Assembly (NCBI GenBank): GCA_022496805.1
Contig: CM040087.1
Location: 13,838,001 to 13,902,000 of the forward strand
Direction: 5' to 3'
Length of the DNA: 64,000 nucleotides
From: Pohlia nutans
Taxonomy: Eukaryota > Streptophyta > Bryopsida > Bryales > Mniaceae
Shown here: positions 24,714-36,130 of the stretch, piece by piece
Numbering within the stretch: the stretch's first letter is position 1
How the letters are laid out: each line of letters opens with the position of its first letter
The notes under the pieces: generated by a model
Seen by the model: the letters and a program-made list of their open reading frames with translations, nothing else
Told to the model about the DNA's origin: nothing
The model's database searches: none
Program-made: the position numbers and the translations under genes

Positions 24714-24936
24714 TTAAAGGACCAAGAAGCCCAAATTGGGCTCCGTGTTCTTTTTAACAGCTTTGAGTAGGTCTTATTCGGACTTCCTCTTATTCAAACT
24801 TATTTGTTTTTTTCACCGACACATGCAATGATCTTCACTAGTCCTGGCGATATAAAATTTGGTCTCAACTGAATCATTGACATTTCACAATATGATCAAT
24901 TGAATTTGTCATTTTAAAACTTCCTTTAAGGGTTAA
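24714..24936. mobile_element. P-family TTAA element inside the Helitron-like element
   Basis: TTAA at 24714-24717 and 24933-24936. The palindrome gcccaaattgggc follows the left end, and the right end is ctttaagggTTAA. The left CCC block has been lost. It is the most complete P copy and carries the PP2C-intron phrases. Confidence 0.6.
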
Positions 24937-25159
24937 TGTGGCAAGAAAAGAGACTCAGGCAAACCCTGTTCTACATGTAGTAAAAATTTGCGAAAGATAA
25001 TTGAGAAAAAAGACATACCTAGGAGCACGAGAGGAATGCGATAATCAGGATCAGGAACGACAGTTTTGCGAATGACTTTGGGCGCGGCTTACAAAATGAT
25101 GAAAAGTGTTCTCTCCAGTCCCGCCTGAGTGAGAATCGTCCGTTTTTCAAAAATTTGCA

Positions 25160-25235
25160 AAAATGTTGCGCATTGTACTGCGCAAAGCGGCGCGCAATCT
25201 GCAGCTCCGACAAGTTTCTTGGGAAGCCACTGCTT
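25160..25235 (+). pseudogene. Possible captured first exon with presequence-like start
   Basis: An ATG at about 25162 opens an Arg-rich amphipathic start (MLRIVLRKAARNLQLRQ) and runs to a GGTAAA donor-like site. It resembles a mitochondrial targeting peptide, but no downstream exon is recognised. It lies in the Helitron-like element, opposite to the SGT1 piece. Confidence 0.25.
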
Positions 25236-25362
25236 GGTAAATACGCTTGGTATCGACTGCAAGAAGGCAAAATTCCATTACTTAGCAAATTTCGGATGCA
25301 TTCACAAGATCATCACAATCCTATCCGTCTACCGGAAATCACAGCACTCAACCCTAATTCAT

Positions 25363-25569
25363 TTATTTACCAGTGAAATTCTCGAGCTTGACATGAGCCG
25401 CGGCGCGATTAATGTACACCGACGCATTGTCGGCTTCCAGAGACAACGCCTCCGTGTAAAAATTCACAGCACCTTCGTAATCCTCGTCCACAAAGGCATC
25501 CAGCCCTCGCTTCTCAAGATCCTCGCAAGTCTGGAAACCCACCATCGGAATTGCTCCCAAACGCCCCAA
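25363..25569 (-). pseudogene. SGT1: SGT1 co-chaperone first-exon fragment
   Basis: The minus-strand frame encodes an N-terminal tetratricopeptide unit with LEKRGLDAFVDEDYEGAV, FYTEALSLEADNASVYINRA and HVKLENFT. SGT1 is the plant HSP90 co-chaperone and SCF partner in immunity and auxin responses; its first TPR has this spacing and ends IDNFTEA in Arabidopsis. The frame stops at a donor-like G|GTAAAT right after NFT, in the phase the intact gene would need for the following Glu. The start is probably MVGFQTCEDLEK or the Met eight residues before it. No TPR 2-3, CS or SGS exon is found downstream. About 250 bases upstream look like native leader. The piece is therefore a captured 5' fragment inside the Helitron-like element, not a working gene. 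Confidence 0.72.
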
Positions 25570-25817
25570 AATTCCAAAACTGAAATTTAAAAAAAATAAA
25601 AATCAGCAGGCAATTAGTTTCGATGAAAGGCCTCTTTCTCTCACTCGCTCAGCGATGATCGGAGAATGGCGATGGCGCAGTTCTATGACGACTCACAGGA
25701 GCGAGACGCGCGGAGATGGGGGGCCGAAAACGACGACGGTCATGACGACGACGACGCTGACGATTTTCCTTCATAATTTTCTGGGGTAAAACCCTCTCCG
25801 AGTTCCTCGTCGACGGA

Positions 25818-25940
25818 ATTACATGATGTGAAGCAAAATTAAATATTATATTCACTTTAAAATATATTTTTTAAGATATAAACTTTTAAAACTTTCATTT
25901 AATATATATTTACTTTAGCCAAACCATGGCAAAAATTTGA
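25818..25940. repeat. Inverted piece of repeat R, right of the Helitron-like element
   Basis: The sequence gatgtgaagcaaaattaaat through ccaaaccatggcaaaaattt is the complement of 23272-23390. It shows that repeat R had already rearranged before the Helitron-like insertion. Confidence 0.6.
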
Positions 25941-26035
25941 TACGTCTCGGCCTCCTTGTACGCCTTGTCACTCCAGGAGCCTGCAACATCAGATAACATT
26001 CTCTATTAGGCTCTGATGCCAAATTGCGCTATCTT

Positions 26036-27290
26036 GCCAATTGTAATGCCACATAAACCCTTATATTTCAAATATGATTAAATATTATATTTATTATATA
26101 TGTTATTTTTTGATTCTAACATTAATCTGATGCATGTTAATTGACGAAAATGGCCTCAACAAAATGTTAAATCAATCTTAATAGTCCTATGACTTTTTTA
26201 TTAATAATGAAAACATTAATCTTAAGTAATATCATATTATTAGAATTGATGTAATGTTACATTAAAAAACCATTGAATTGATATACTAAAATTGACTAAA
26301 TTTATTTTAATTTTACATCAAGTTAAGATTGGCATAATAATCTTGCTAAATCAAAATGAAATTAATGTCAATCTATTTTGGTGGGAGAAAAAGAGAAGGA
26401 CTTTTGAGAGCAAGGACAATAAAGTTCTCAAAATTCTCTAACATATAGCTTTAGATAAAAAATATAATAATAATCTTTAAATAAAAATTACAAATTATGA
26501 GTCTATAACCTATAGATCATATCTATGCATTTGGATCTATCCTTGTATATACCAATAGTTACTAATAAAATGTGAATTAAAAAATCTCTACCAAATGGAT
26601 TATAGATTGAATAATTATTAGACATTTTCACATTCAAGAATATGTTTGACATAAGCTTTAATGTAAATTTTTTTAATTATTGTGATCTACATTTTACTTA
26701 TTTATTGAAGTCAAATTTGAAATGAAAAAAAAAGAAGTTTAAAACATAAAATTGAAAAAAAATCTATAATTAAAAATGTTATAATTGGTTGAAAAAAATT
26801 CAAGATTTTTTTCATCTTTTTTTAATCTTTAAAAAAATTATTATGTGGAAGGAGGTACAAGACAAACTAGTAAAAAAAATTGTTAATAAAACTATTATGA
26901 AATAAAAACATGCTAATTTTAATGGTGAAGATGTTGTAGAAGGGTATTTGCACCATATACACTTTTTGATTTTTGATAACTGTGATAATTTCCAAGAGGC
27001 TTGTGGCACTATTAAAAAATGAACTCCCTACATTTGAGACATATTTAATGAGGGGCTATTATGCTGGGGCAAGGTTTTCCTAAAACCTTTGTACTATAAA
27101 AAAATTACTTCATGCATTTTTAGAGAGGGTACAATTGAGTAGTAAGATTTAGAATGTTAGAGTTCCACTTGGGGAATTCTAAATTATGAAATTGCAAGTC
27201 TAGAACTTTGGCTACTTTGGCTACTTCGGTCAAAATTGCAAACCTTTCACTTTGTCTACTTTTTTTTTCTTTTGAAGTTAACACTTGGAA
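26036..27290. repeat. Long AT-rich repeat R, copy A second part
   Basis: It matches 29132-30382 (attgtaatgccac, ttaagtaatatcatat, gatgttgt-gaagggtatttgcacc). A lone Stowaway-type right end, ggaacggagggagta, follows at 27288-27302. Confidence 0.7.
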
Positions 27291-27447
27291 CGGAGGGAGT
27301 ATAATTCTATTCTTTACTGGAAAATGATACAAACACAACACTTGCTGACATGGCGCTCACGTGGACACTTCAAATATTAACTCCAAACTAGAATTACATT
27401 CACCACCACACACAAAATTATCCCAACAACTATCAGTACTTGAATTA

Positions 27448-30382
27448 TAGTGATTTTTATAGTAGTGTGTATTGAGTATGCACCACATTATTGTTTCTAG
27501 ATTTGAATATTGTACAATTTACAATATAAATCTAATTGCAATACATGTATGTTTTAATTTAATCAACAATAATTATTACAAAATATTCAAGGTGGATTTT
27601 TATTTATTTGAATTTATAAATGGTATAAAAACTAATATGATAAAAAAAAATTTAGGACCAAATCTAGAAGTCTCACAAGATTTTATGCATAGGATTAAAA
27701 TTAATGTGTTTATAAAATTATTTAATCTGTAAGTTACAAGAAACATAAACAAAGTAGTAACTTTTTATTAAATAAATAAATTATTGAATCATTGCTACAA
27801 TTTAAATAATATTATATATAAATACTAAAGCGCTTCCTTAATAAATAATAGTTTTTTTCATTTTTTATTCATTGCATTTTTATTACTCCATCTTTGGATT
27901 TGTCACATTGAAATCTTATGCAAGTGGTATATGCACGTGCAATGAATGCATGACACCATTAAAATGCAATTAAAATGAAAAAAATTTACTATGATAAATT
28001 GAGACAAACGACATAATTATTTGAGAGAAAAGACAAATATGATAACAATTACTAAGACAAAATACATATCTTTTTAAAACTAAAATGAAGATAAAATAAA
28101 GAAAAAGAACAATGTGAATATGCTTGTAGTGTATTTTCTTCTTCTATCATAAAAACGTGGTAAAAGGTTATGACATGGAATTGAAAAAGTCTGAATCTGG
28201 ATCCAAAAAAACTTCACACGCAATTGAAAAAGTTTGAATCTATTGAAAAAGATTTGTCGGCAATTGATAGACCAACTATCGATTGTAACGTACATAACCA
28301 CAATCTTCTGCAAAAAAAATTTGGCATCATGCCAACACCCAACAGATAGTATACCAATGCCCAACAAACAATATGCCAACATCCTCAATGTTTGGAATGA
28401 CCTTGCAACGTGACTAGTTAATGACTACGAAGTATTCCAAATACAAACAAACGCCAATCAAAGACTTACATTTTGCAAAAGAATCACATGTAAATAGCAT
28501 AATAAATTATACAGTGTATCAATAAAAATATGAAATTTTGTTAAATTTGGAGCTTTTAGCAAAAGACAAACAATATTACAATGCATCAATGAACTTCAAA
28601 ATTGCAAAAGGATTCAAGAAGATTGTGAATGAAATTTTGAATTCTATTTTTTTAGTAAATCAATAATAAAAAATATTGACTAAAGTTTTTTTCAAATAGA
28701 TGAATGGATTTTTTATATTAACATGTTTTAATCTTATATTTTTAATTGAATATTTGACTATTTTAAAAAGATTTATTAATGATTTTTATTTTTCTGTGAT
28801 ATGTTTATGTATGAAAATATTAATACAAAATCTTAAATCAATATTATTCACCACCAAATTCTTGCCATGGTTTGGTTAAAGTAAAATAAATATTAAATGA
28901 AAGATTTCAAAGGTTTATATCTTTAAAATTTTATTTTAAAATTAATATAATATTTAATTTTGCTTCACATGATGTACTGATATAAATTTAAAAGTTGGTT
29001 CTTTAAATGTTATAATAAATATATAGTTATTAGCTTACAAATTCTAAATGGTTTGAAATTATAATCTCTATTAAAGCTTGTTCTAAGGACATACAATATA
29101 GCTTGCTATAATGGCTGCTATATTAGATATTGCAAATTGTAATGCCACGTAAACCCTTATATTTCAAATATGATTAAATATTATATTTATTGTATATGTT
29201 ATTTTTTATTCTAATGTTAATTTGATGCCTGTTAATTGAAAAAAATGGCCTCAACAAAATGTTAAACTAATGTTAATAGTCTTATGTCTTATTTATTAAT
29301 AATGAAAACATTAAACCTTAAGTAATATCATATCATTAGAACTGATGTAATGTTACATTAAAAAACCATTGAATTGATTCATTAAAATTGGCTAAATTTA
29401 TTTTAATTTAACATCAAATTAAGATTGGCATAATAATCTTGTAAAATAAAAATGAAATTAATGTCAATTTATTTTGATGGGAGAAAAAGGGAAGGACCTT
29501 TGAGATGCAAGGACAATAAGGTTCTCGAAATTCTCTAATATGTAACTTTAGATAAAGAATACAATAATATATAAAAATTATAAATTATGAGTCTATGACT
29601 ATAGATCACATCTATGCATTTGGATCTACCACTCTATATACCAAGAGTTATTTATAAAATTTGAACTAAATAATCTCTCTTATATGGATTGTGGATTGAA
29701 TATTAGACGTTTTCACATTCAAATTTTTTTTGACATAAGCTTGATCATAACAAATTTTTAATTATTGTGATCTACATTTTACTTATTTATTGAAGTCAAA
29801 TTTGAATAAAGAAAGTTTTAAAGGCGAGCCAACTTGTACACTTTAAATATAAAATTCAAAAAAAACTTGTAAAGAAAAATGCTATAATTGGTTGAAACAA
29901 ATTCAAGATTTTTTTCATCTTTTTTTAATCTTTAAAAAAATTATCACGTGTAAGGAGGTACAAGACAAAATTAAAAATAAATTGTTAATAAAACTATCAT
30001 GGAATGAACATGCCAATTGTAATGGTGAAGATGTTGTGGAAGGGTATTTGCACCATTTACAATTTTTGGATTTTTGATAACTATGGAGATTTCTAAGAGT
30101 CTCGTTGCACTATAAAAAAAAATGAACTTCCTACATTTGAGACATATTTAATGAGGGGCTATTATGTTGGGGCAAGGTTTTCCTAAAACCTTTGTATTAT
30201 AAAAAATAATTACTTCATGCATCTTCAGAGAAGGTACAATTAGGTAGTAAGATTTAAAATGTTAGAGTTCCACTTGGGGAGTTCTAAATTATGAAATTGC
30301 AAGTCCAAAACTTTGGCTACTTTGGTCAAGAGAGCAAACCTCTCACTTTGTCTACTTTTTTTTCTTGAAGTTAACACTTGGA
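27448..30382. repeat. Long AT-rich repeat R, copy B (less interrupted)
   Basis: About 2.9 kb, directly repeating 21797-23405 plus 26036-27290. Frames are broken; a fragment reading NGEDVVEGYLHHLQFLDF (29892-30077) occurs in both copies, perhaps from a lost protein. No terminal repeats are identified, so class is unknown. Confidence 0.7.
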
Positions 30383-31288
30383 ACATGTTTGAATCATTTA
30401 TAATTCAAAATTTGCAATATCTACTACCGTATAAGGAGTTAAGACTTTTTTTAACATCAACTGTAACTTGGCTAGGTTTTCTAAAAGAAATTTGGGCCGG
30501 GAGAATAAATCATTTTACTAGTTAATGCCTTAAAACATCTCTTGGATTAATAGTAACGTTCCAAGGCCTTTTATTTAGATAGTTAAATGATTTACATCTC
30601 TACAAACTACTAAAAAATATTGTGAAACAAAAACTTAAAACAAAAACTAGAAAAATAAATATTTATGATTACAAGATTCTCACCTTATACTCATGATCCC
30701 TCGTCCATTCCCTACTACAATGAATAGACCGGTATTAGAGGGACCCATACTAATTTATCAACATTTCACACTACATACTATTTAATACCATTACTGTGCA
30801 AAAACACAATATTTTTAAGTTTTTATTTTTGACACAAATAGTGAAATAGTTAGACAATTATAATTTTTTATATATTTTTTTCACTCAGTGAATGTTTTTA
30901 CCACAGTAATTTTTACAGTCTCTTTGATTTTTTGTTCCTCCTAATACTCCTATTCATTATAGAAGGTTGTCGGTAATTATATAAACTATCATTCGCTTTT
31001 CACTCTTCGTCTGTTTATTACTCTTTCAATTGATTGTTTTCATATTTAAAAGTTATAGTTCTCAACAAAAAAAAATTATAATATTGTGAAGGAGCTGCAT
31101 TAATGATGTAATATAATAAATAGGAAAGACACCCAAAAAATTTTAATATAGTAAAATGGAATCTTTTATAATCTTTTGAAATATTCTCGTAATCTATTGT
31201 CATTTAATTCGATTGCAAACAACATTGAATGCATATTCCAACCTGGGATCCCAACCACGCCAGTGACGCCACAAACTGGCCGCTTTAG
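30383..31288. other. AT-rich intergenic stretch, nothing recognised
   Basis: No gene, transposon end or tandem repeat is evident. Confidence 0.4.
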
Positions 31289-32782
31289 TTAACCCCTAAA
31301 TTTCCTTGTGTTTTTGGGAGCTTGAAACCTCAAAACTGCGATTTTCTACCTCTATGTACTCCCGGGGATGTGAACCAAGTTTTTTTACTTCTTTTAGAAT
31401 TCCAACCGTAAGATCTTGTACCTAAGCCTATTCATAGCTACTGTTTCAAAAATTGACCGTTGGATGTTTATCATTTGCAAGATCATAACATCCAAAGTTT
31501 GTGCAAAAGTTTTTCGGGGCATTGCTTGGGAGGCATTGTCTCCATAGTGCAAAGGGGGACTTGAAGATTGTTATTCCAAACATTTTGCTCATATTTTTTT
31601 CCATGTAGATAACTAAGTTGGGTACACTCATGCAAAATTTTAGAGACTCATTACGCGTTTCAAACCTTCATCCAAATTAATTTCCGGAAGTAGGTATAAA
31701 AATGGCAATTTGGTGAAACATGCATCACATTAATTGTATTTGATTTTTGGAAAAAATGAACGGTGATTAGGTACCTCTATGATTTTATAAATTTTAGGCG
31801 AAATTCTTTTTAAAAAATTTCAAAATCTCAAATTTTGACAAATTTCGAAAGAAATGGATGTGAAATTACAAAAAACCTTGGAGGTTGCTGTTCTTTATTT
31901 TGGAGGCTGCCCTTGTCAAGCCAAGAATATAATCAACATGGGTCACTTCAAATTCTGAGCCTAAATGTGGTGAAGAGCATGTCTCCAAAAAAAAAATTTG
32001 AAAAAATGATTATAATAAAAAGTTTTTTTTTGCCCCTGTTGGGCTTGAAACCAAAAATTTCAATAAAAGAATTATAAAATCCGAATTTGACTTTGTAATT
32101 TTTACCCCACACACCTTGTATGTATGACCACGCCCACGCCAAATTATAGTCTAAAATTCTTAATTTAGACCTTCCATCTAAGCTGCCCGAAACAGCAAAA
32201 AGCCATTTTGGCTTTTAACCCCTAAGCTCCCGAGCGACCATTTTCTGGTCGCTGCCCGGAAAAAACGGGCTGCCCGGAACAAAAAAAATCTTTTTTTGAA
32301 AAAATAAAAAATATTTTAAAATACTACATCAAGTCTACTTTCCAACCCAATTTGAATTATGGCAATCCAAGTTAAACTCCACCCGGGAGAATTTTTCAAA
32401 GTAGATCACGTCAACATTGTCTTAGTGTTACAAAATTTGCTATTTGGGGAAAGTAATGATGATTCCTCTATCGTTTCTCTTGCTCTTTTGAAGTTTACTA
32501 TAGATAGCCCAACTTTAACCAATCGTACTAAATTTTGAACTCTAAAATTGAAAATTATAATTTATACAAATTTTCGAAGGTTAATGCTTTTAAATTCATT
32601 AAAAAATGATCTAAAGATTATTTAGGAAGTTTGACCGTACGGATAATTTGTAAAGATGATACTCTACATTTTGTCTATTGAACCAACCTTCATCAAACAT
32701 ATGGAAGGCACATATTATAACACATCTATGTTTTGTCCAATACCTCTCGGGCTTTTAGGGGTTAAGGGCCTTTAGGGGTTAA
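31289..32782. mobile_element. TTAA-flanked element, family G copy 1, with nested element
   Basis: It begins TTAACCCCTAAATTTCC and ends GGGCCTTTAGGGGTTAA. Subtracting the nested element at 32215-32765 leaves 947 bases, the same length as the inverted copy at 56343-57289. The copies share a frame reading MAWAWSYIQGVWGKNYKVKF, differing at few residues; this may reflect recent divergence rather than coding. CAACCGTAAG is about 110 bases from the left end. Confidence 0.88.
32215..32765. mobile_element. piggyBac-like MITE, family E (A-related), nested
   Basis: TTAA at 32215-32218 and 32762-32765 bound CCCCTAAGCTCCCGAGC and TCTCGGGCTTTTAGGGG. It carries the stem-loops agcgaccattttctggtcgct and gcccggaaaaaacgggc, and CCGTACGGAT at 32635-32644. 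Family G copy 2 shows the uninterrupted site cttTTAAgggcc. Confidence 0.9.
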
Positions 32783-33225
32783 CTAACCAAACTCGTAAGA
32801 ATTTTTGGGGAACTCGACATTTTAAGGGGCATTTAATGCAAAAGAACAAAAATTACCCTATAAACCTTTAATATCCACCTTGCTTACAAAATCTTTTGGA
32901 ATATTTTTTGAATATGATACTTTTATGTTATAGGAAATAAGGAAAATTATTGCCATCACCATATTTTCAATGAAACGTATCAATTAAGGCAATAAAATAT
33001 TTATTTTACAACGTCACCAAATGCTATGTATTACATTTTGGTCCAAATACTATCATATATTACTTTTAAAATTATTAACATACACACAATCATAAAATGC
33101 CTTTTCACTATGATTAAATTTTTGCCAAAAAGCTAATTTCACTAACTAATAGAAAATGTTTATCGCCACATTTCACTTGTTATGCAATGTCACATTCCAC
33201 ATATTGGACGCCCTACTGTAAAAAC
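32783..33225. other. AT-rich intergenic stretch, nothing recognised
   Basis: No feature beyond low-complexity AT-rich sequence. Confidence 0.4.
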
Positions 33226-33226
33226 A

Positions 33227-33496
33227 CCCCCCTCTGTTTCATAATAAGAGTTCACTTTGCATAAAAAAAATGAAATATTAGATACAAATAGAGCCCATGT
33301 TGAAAGGGATGAAACGCAATTATATGATTTTTTAGAATCGTGTGTCTCCATGGAACGGGATGAAAAACACAGGAAGTCAATGTAAAGAGGTAACACAATG
33401 AATGAGTAAAAGTCAATGTAGGAAAGCAACACAATGAATGTGGACTCTCACTAAAGAAAATTGTCGGTTTGGACTCTTATTATGAAACAAAGGGAG
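33227..33496. mobile_element. Stowaway-type MITE (decayed left end)
   Basis: The right end ttattatgaaacaaagggag is followed by TA; the left end cccctctgtttcataataa is its near-complement. About 270 bases, non-coding. Confidence 0.7.
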
Positions 33497-33788
33497 TATA
33501 ATTCTATAAATGATACAAACACAACATTTGCTGACATAGCGCTCACATGGATACCTCAAATATTAACTCCAAACCAGAATAACATTCACCACCACACACA
33601 AAATTAATCTCAACAATTATCTGGCTACTAAGGTAGGATGTCCTAAAACCACCACTGACCTCCCCCAATTATGACATGTAGATTTTTTTTGGGGGCATCA
33701 CAATTGAGACCCAAAACCACCAATTTCACTATTCAAGTAGAGCAATGACACGCCAAGCATTGCGAAGAAATAATTGGTGGTTTTGAAT

Positions 33789-34043
33789 ACCGTAGTACCA
33801 TAGCAGGTTCGTCCTAAAATAATTCTAAAAATAAAAAACGTGAAAATTAGAAAATTCTGAAGACAGAAAAACGAAAATAGAATAAATTAGTTTTTGAATA
33901 AATTCATTTTTGAAAAACATTTTTACTGATTTTTTGCTAAAAAACGAAAATTGAGAAATTCAGTTTTCGAGAGGCGAACCTTATTTTTTCAAAAAAAATA
34001 AATATTCGTTCGCCAGGTGGCGAACCTGCTATGGTGTTACGGT
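33789..34043. mobile_element. Small TIR element (ACCGTA ends)
   Basis: The left end ACCGTAGTACCATAGCAGG matches the complement of the right end, ACCGTAACACCATAGCAGG, with two differences. It is 255 bases, non-coding, inside family I copy 2. The duplication appears to be only AT. Superfamily not assigned. Confidence 0.6.
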
Positions 34044-34052
34044 ATCATTATG

Positions 34053-34331
34053 GGATTTCTCTAAATCCTCCGGTGGTCTCGAACGAAAGGGGACAAAAGT
34101 ACCCCCTATTTTTGTCTGATTCGCGGCCCACCTTAAAAAACAACCCCCTCCTCCGATGGTTTTTTATTCTCAAGTAGGCCCCCCTACGGTAATATGGCAG
34201 AAGGCCCCAAATTTGCAAAATTAAGTGCCAAAAAAACCACCGAAGGTGCCCAAAATGGAAATTTCAGAAAAAGAGGGGGGTGCATGAACAGTGCCCCGCA
34301 TTGAAGACCACTGGGGGATTTAGAGACGGGG
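34053..34331. mobile_element. Mutator-like MITE with 9-base duplication
   Basis: Both flanks read ATCATTATG (34044-34052 and 34332-34340), while other copies of the host repeat have this block once. Inner ends TCTCTAAATCCTCCGGTGG and, on the complement, TCTCTAAATCCCCCAGTGG match. A nine-base duplication fits Mutator-like elements. A related decayed sequence is near 55956. Confidence 0.75.
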
Positions 34332-34556
34332 ATCATTATGAGTGAAAGTTAGTACCACATGGTGTGGACATGGGGAAATCCAGAGGTTTGATTTAGGTCA
34401 CACGTTACTTTCCACTTTGGAATTTTGTATAAAGTTGACGAATGCGAATTAGATGTTGCAAATTTTTGCAATCCTATTTCAAATGCAGTCATATTCTTTT
34501 TTTGAATTTCGCACTGCCAAAAATAAACCAGATTGCTTAAGTTGGTGGTTTCAGGA

Positions 34557-34935
34557 CAATATGCTTGAATTAACCTCCAAATCAGAACAAAAGAATCCAA
34601 GGAAGTGCTCACCGAAGTGCTCACCGGCGCTGTTGTGCACACCGAAGCTCCAGTTAGATCCACTCACTCACTCACTCACTCACACGGTCGGAGCTCAGCA
34701 TGCATACTAACACAACACTGGATGACATGGCGTTTACGAGGACTTACCAACTCCAACATATCTATCATGTACTTGAATTAATCTCCAAATGAGAACAAAA
34801 TTTTCGGCAGCTTCAGAGGGAGTGCTCAACTGCTAAGTGACTCTACTGGCACTGTCAATCAAAGGCAGCTTTGTGGATACCGAAGCCCCAGTCAGGGCGA
34901 AAGCTCCATGGCCGGAGCTCAGCGTGCATGCATGC
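34557..34935 (+). promoter_or_regulatory. Duplicated upstream region of the C2H2 gene with RY-type sites
   Basis: A block of about 150 bases at 34557-34708 recurs in diverged form at 34788-34932; shared phrases are aacctccaaatcagaac / aatctccaaatgagaac, ataccgaagc / acaccgaagc and cggagctcagc. Each copy ends with a CATGCAT or CATGCATG site (34700 and 34929), the RY motif bound by ABI3/FUS3-type B3 proteins. A (CACT)n run lies at 34663-34683. Confidence 0.55.
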
Positions 34936-35017
34936 AAGCGAGGGTTTAATCACTTTGGTCAATCCAGCAAGCAAGCAAGCTTGCAATCCTGATTGACGTA
35001 GCTAGCTCGCAGGATCG

Positions 35018-35500
35018 ATGGAGCAGTCGGCGCCATTGATGATGAATCCAAGGATTCCCTTGCAGGGGGGGAGTGGATTGCCCTCGGGGCGGCGGGGTTA
35101 CAAGTGCACGTTCTGCCTTCGCGAGTTTCGCAACGCGCAAGCGCTGGGAGGGCACATGAACGTGCACAGGCGAGAGAGGGCGCTGGCCAAGCAGGGACCC
35201 GGCAACCACAAGCTGGTTTCGCCGGAGGCTGCAATTAATCCGCCCGGAGGAGAGCTTGAGCAGGACGTGATCACCCAGTTATTACACATGCGTGAGGAGT
35301 TCCTGGGGTCTTCGTCGTCGTCGTCGAGTTCTCCACCGTCTCCGAAGTCTGCCGCCTTGAACAATCTCTTCACGGCGGCGCGTAGTGCATGGGCACCCCC
35401 CTTGCAACAGCAGCAGCAGCTTGCATGCATCGATGCATGCACCGATGCATGCACCGATGACTCCGTCGACACGGAGCTTCGTCTTGGTCTCCCTATTTGA
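35018..35500 (+). CDS. SUPERMAN-type single C2H2 zinc-finger repressor with EAR motif
   Basis: Intronless gene for a 160-residue protein. One plant Q-type finger spans about 28-52: C30-x2-C33, QALGGH (41-46), second His at 50, then RRERA, as in the SUPERMAN/RABBIT EARS subfamily. This finger binds AGT-core DNA. The C-terminus ELRLGL (153-158) is an EAR repression motif that recruits TOPLESS-type corepressors, so the protein is predicted to be a nuclear repressor of growth or organ-boundary genes. A Ser run (97-104) and a Gln run near 127-131 are low-complexity; residues near 135-147 come from repeated gatgcatgcacc units. The ATG at 35018 is the first in frame and no splice sites are needed. 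Which family member it is cannot be told from one finger. Confidence 0.92.
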   Translation: MEQSAPLMMNPRIPLQGGSGLPSGRRGYKCTFCLREFRNAQALGGHMNVHRRERALAKQGPGNHKLVSPEAAINPPGGELEQDVITQLLHMREEFLGSSSSSSSSPPSPKSAALNNLFTAARSAWAPPLQQQQQLACIDACTDACTDDSVDTELRLGLPI

Positions 35501-35569
35501 TCGACCGGTGTTCGTCTCGCTGCAATTGCGTCATATTGTAGACATGATTGGTTGCAAAGTCATAGTTAC

Positions 35570-36130
35570 AAAAAATTGAGTTGTGTTGGCATATTGTCTA
35601 TTGGGCGTTGGCATGATGCCAAATTTTCTTTTGCAAAAGATTGTGGTTATGGTAGATGGTTGGCCATAGTCTTTGAGTTGTCAAGAATCTTTTTTTATTG
35701 GTTAGAACTTTCTCAGTTATGAGTGAAGTTTTTTTTTCTTCTTCTTTTTCAATTACATGTCAATTGATCAGCTTTTTCACATTTTTTGATAGGAGATTAG
35801 GAGGAAAGACACTGCTTGTAAGAGTAACGATATTGTTTTATCATTTATTCTTGAACATCAGTTTTTGATGGGCACAGACTACTAGATTTTTAAAAATTAG
35901 TAAAAAGTTCTCCTTAATATTCTTGATGATTGGTTTTTAGAAGGTTACTTTTGTTTTCAAGTATTTTGTTTAAATTGACATTGGTTCTAAGTTCATTTTG
36001 GTTGGAGCAAATAGTTATGTGCCTCTGAGTCTTGTCAATTTGTCACAGTAGTTTTTCTTTTTTTTATTGCATTTCAATAGTGTCGTGCATTCATTCCATG
36101 TGCATATGATTTCAATGTGACAAATTCAAG
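35570..36130 (-). repeat. Partial inverted copy of repeat R
   Basis: The sequence ttgggcgttggcatgatgcc..ttgtggttatg is the complement of 28260-28350, and catgtgcatatgatttcaatgtgacaaa matches the complement of 27895-27940. It directly follows the C2H2 gene, so that gene's 3' end may lie within it. Confidence 0.6.

Larger units (their letters stand above)
23502..25817 (-). mobile_element. Helitron-like element with captured gene fragments
   Basis: Read on the minus strand, it starts TCCGTCGACGAGGAACTC at 25817 and ends GCGCAGCAACGAGTAGCCC-CTAG at 23502, followed by T. The CTAG end with a nearby GCGCAGCA block is typical of plant Helitrons. Matching ends bound a 347-base copy at 38108-38454, and another start lies at 38931. 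Inverted TCGTCGACGG / CCGTCGACGA blocks sit just inside both ends. The host is an inverted piece of repeat R. Cargo includes SGT1 exon 1. The base before TC is T rather than the usual A, so the exact start is uncertain. Confidence 0.6.
33630..34560. repeat. Family I repeat, copy 2, with two nested elements
   Basis: It runs AAGGTAGGATGTCCTAAAAC to GGTGGTTTCAGGACAAT. Compared with copies 1 and 3, it is split at 33789-34043 and 34053-34331. The rest aligns with 50319-50711 on the complement. Confidence 0.7.

Noticed and set aside
27288..27302. Complete Stowaway element
   Set aside because: Only a right end (ggaacggagggagta) is present; no partner end was found nearby.
31948..32142. Conserved frame MAWAWSYIQGVWGKN in both family G copies as a real protein
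   Set aside because: Both copies are recent duplicates over their full 947 bases including non-coding parts, so shared frames are expected without selection.
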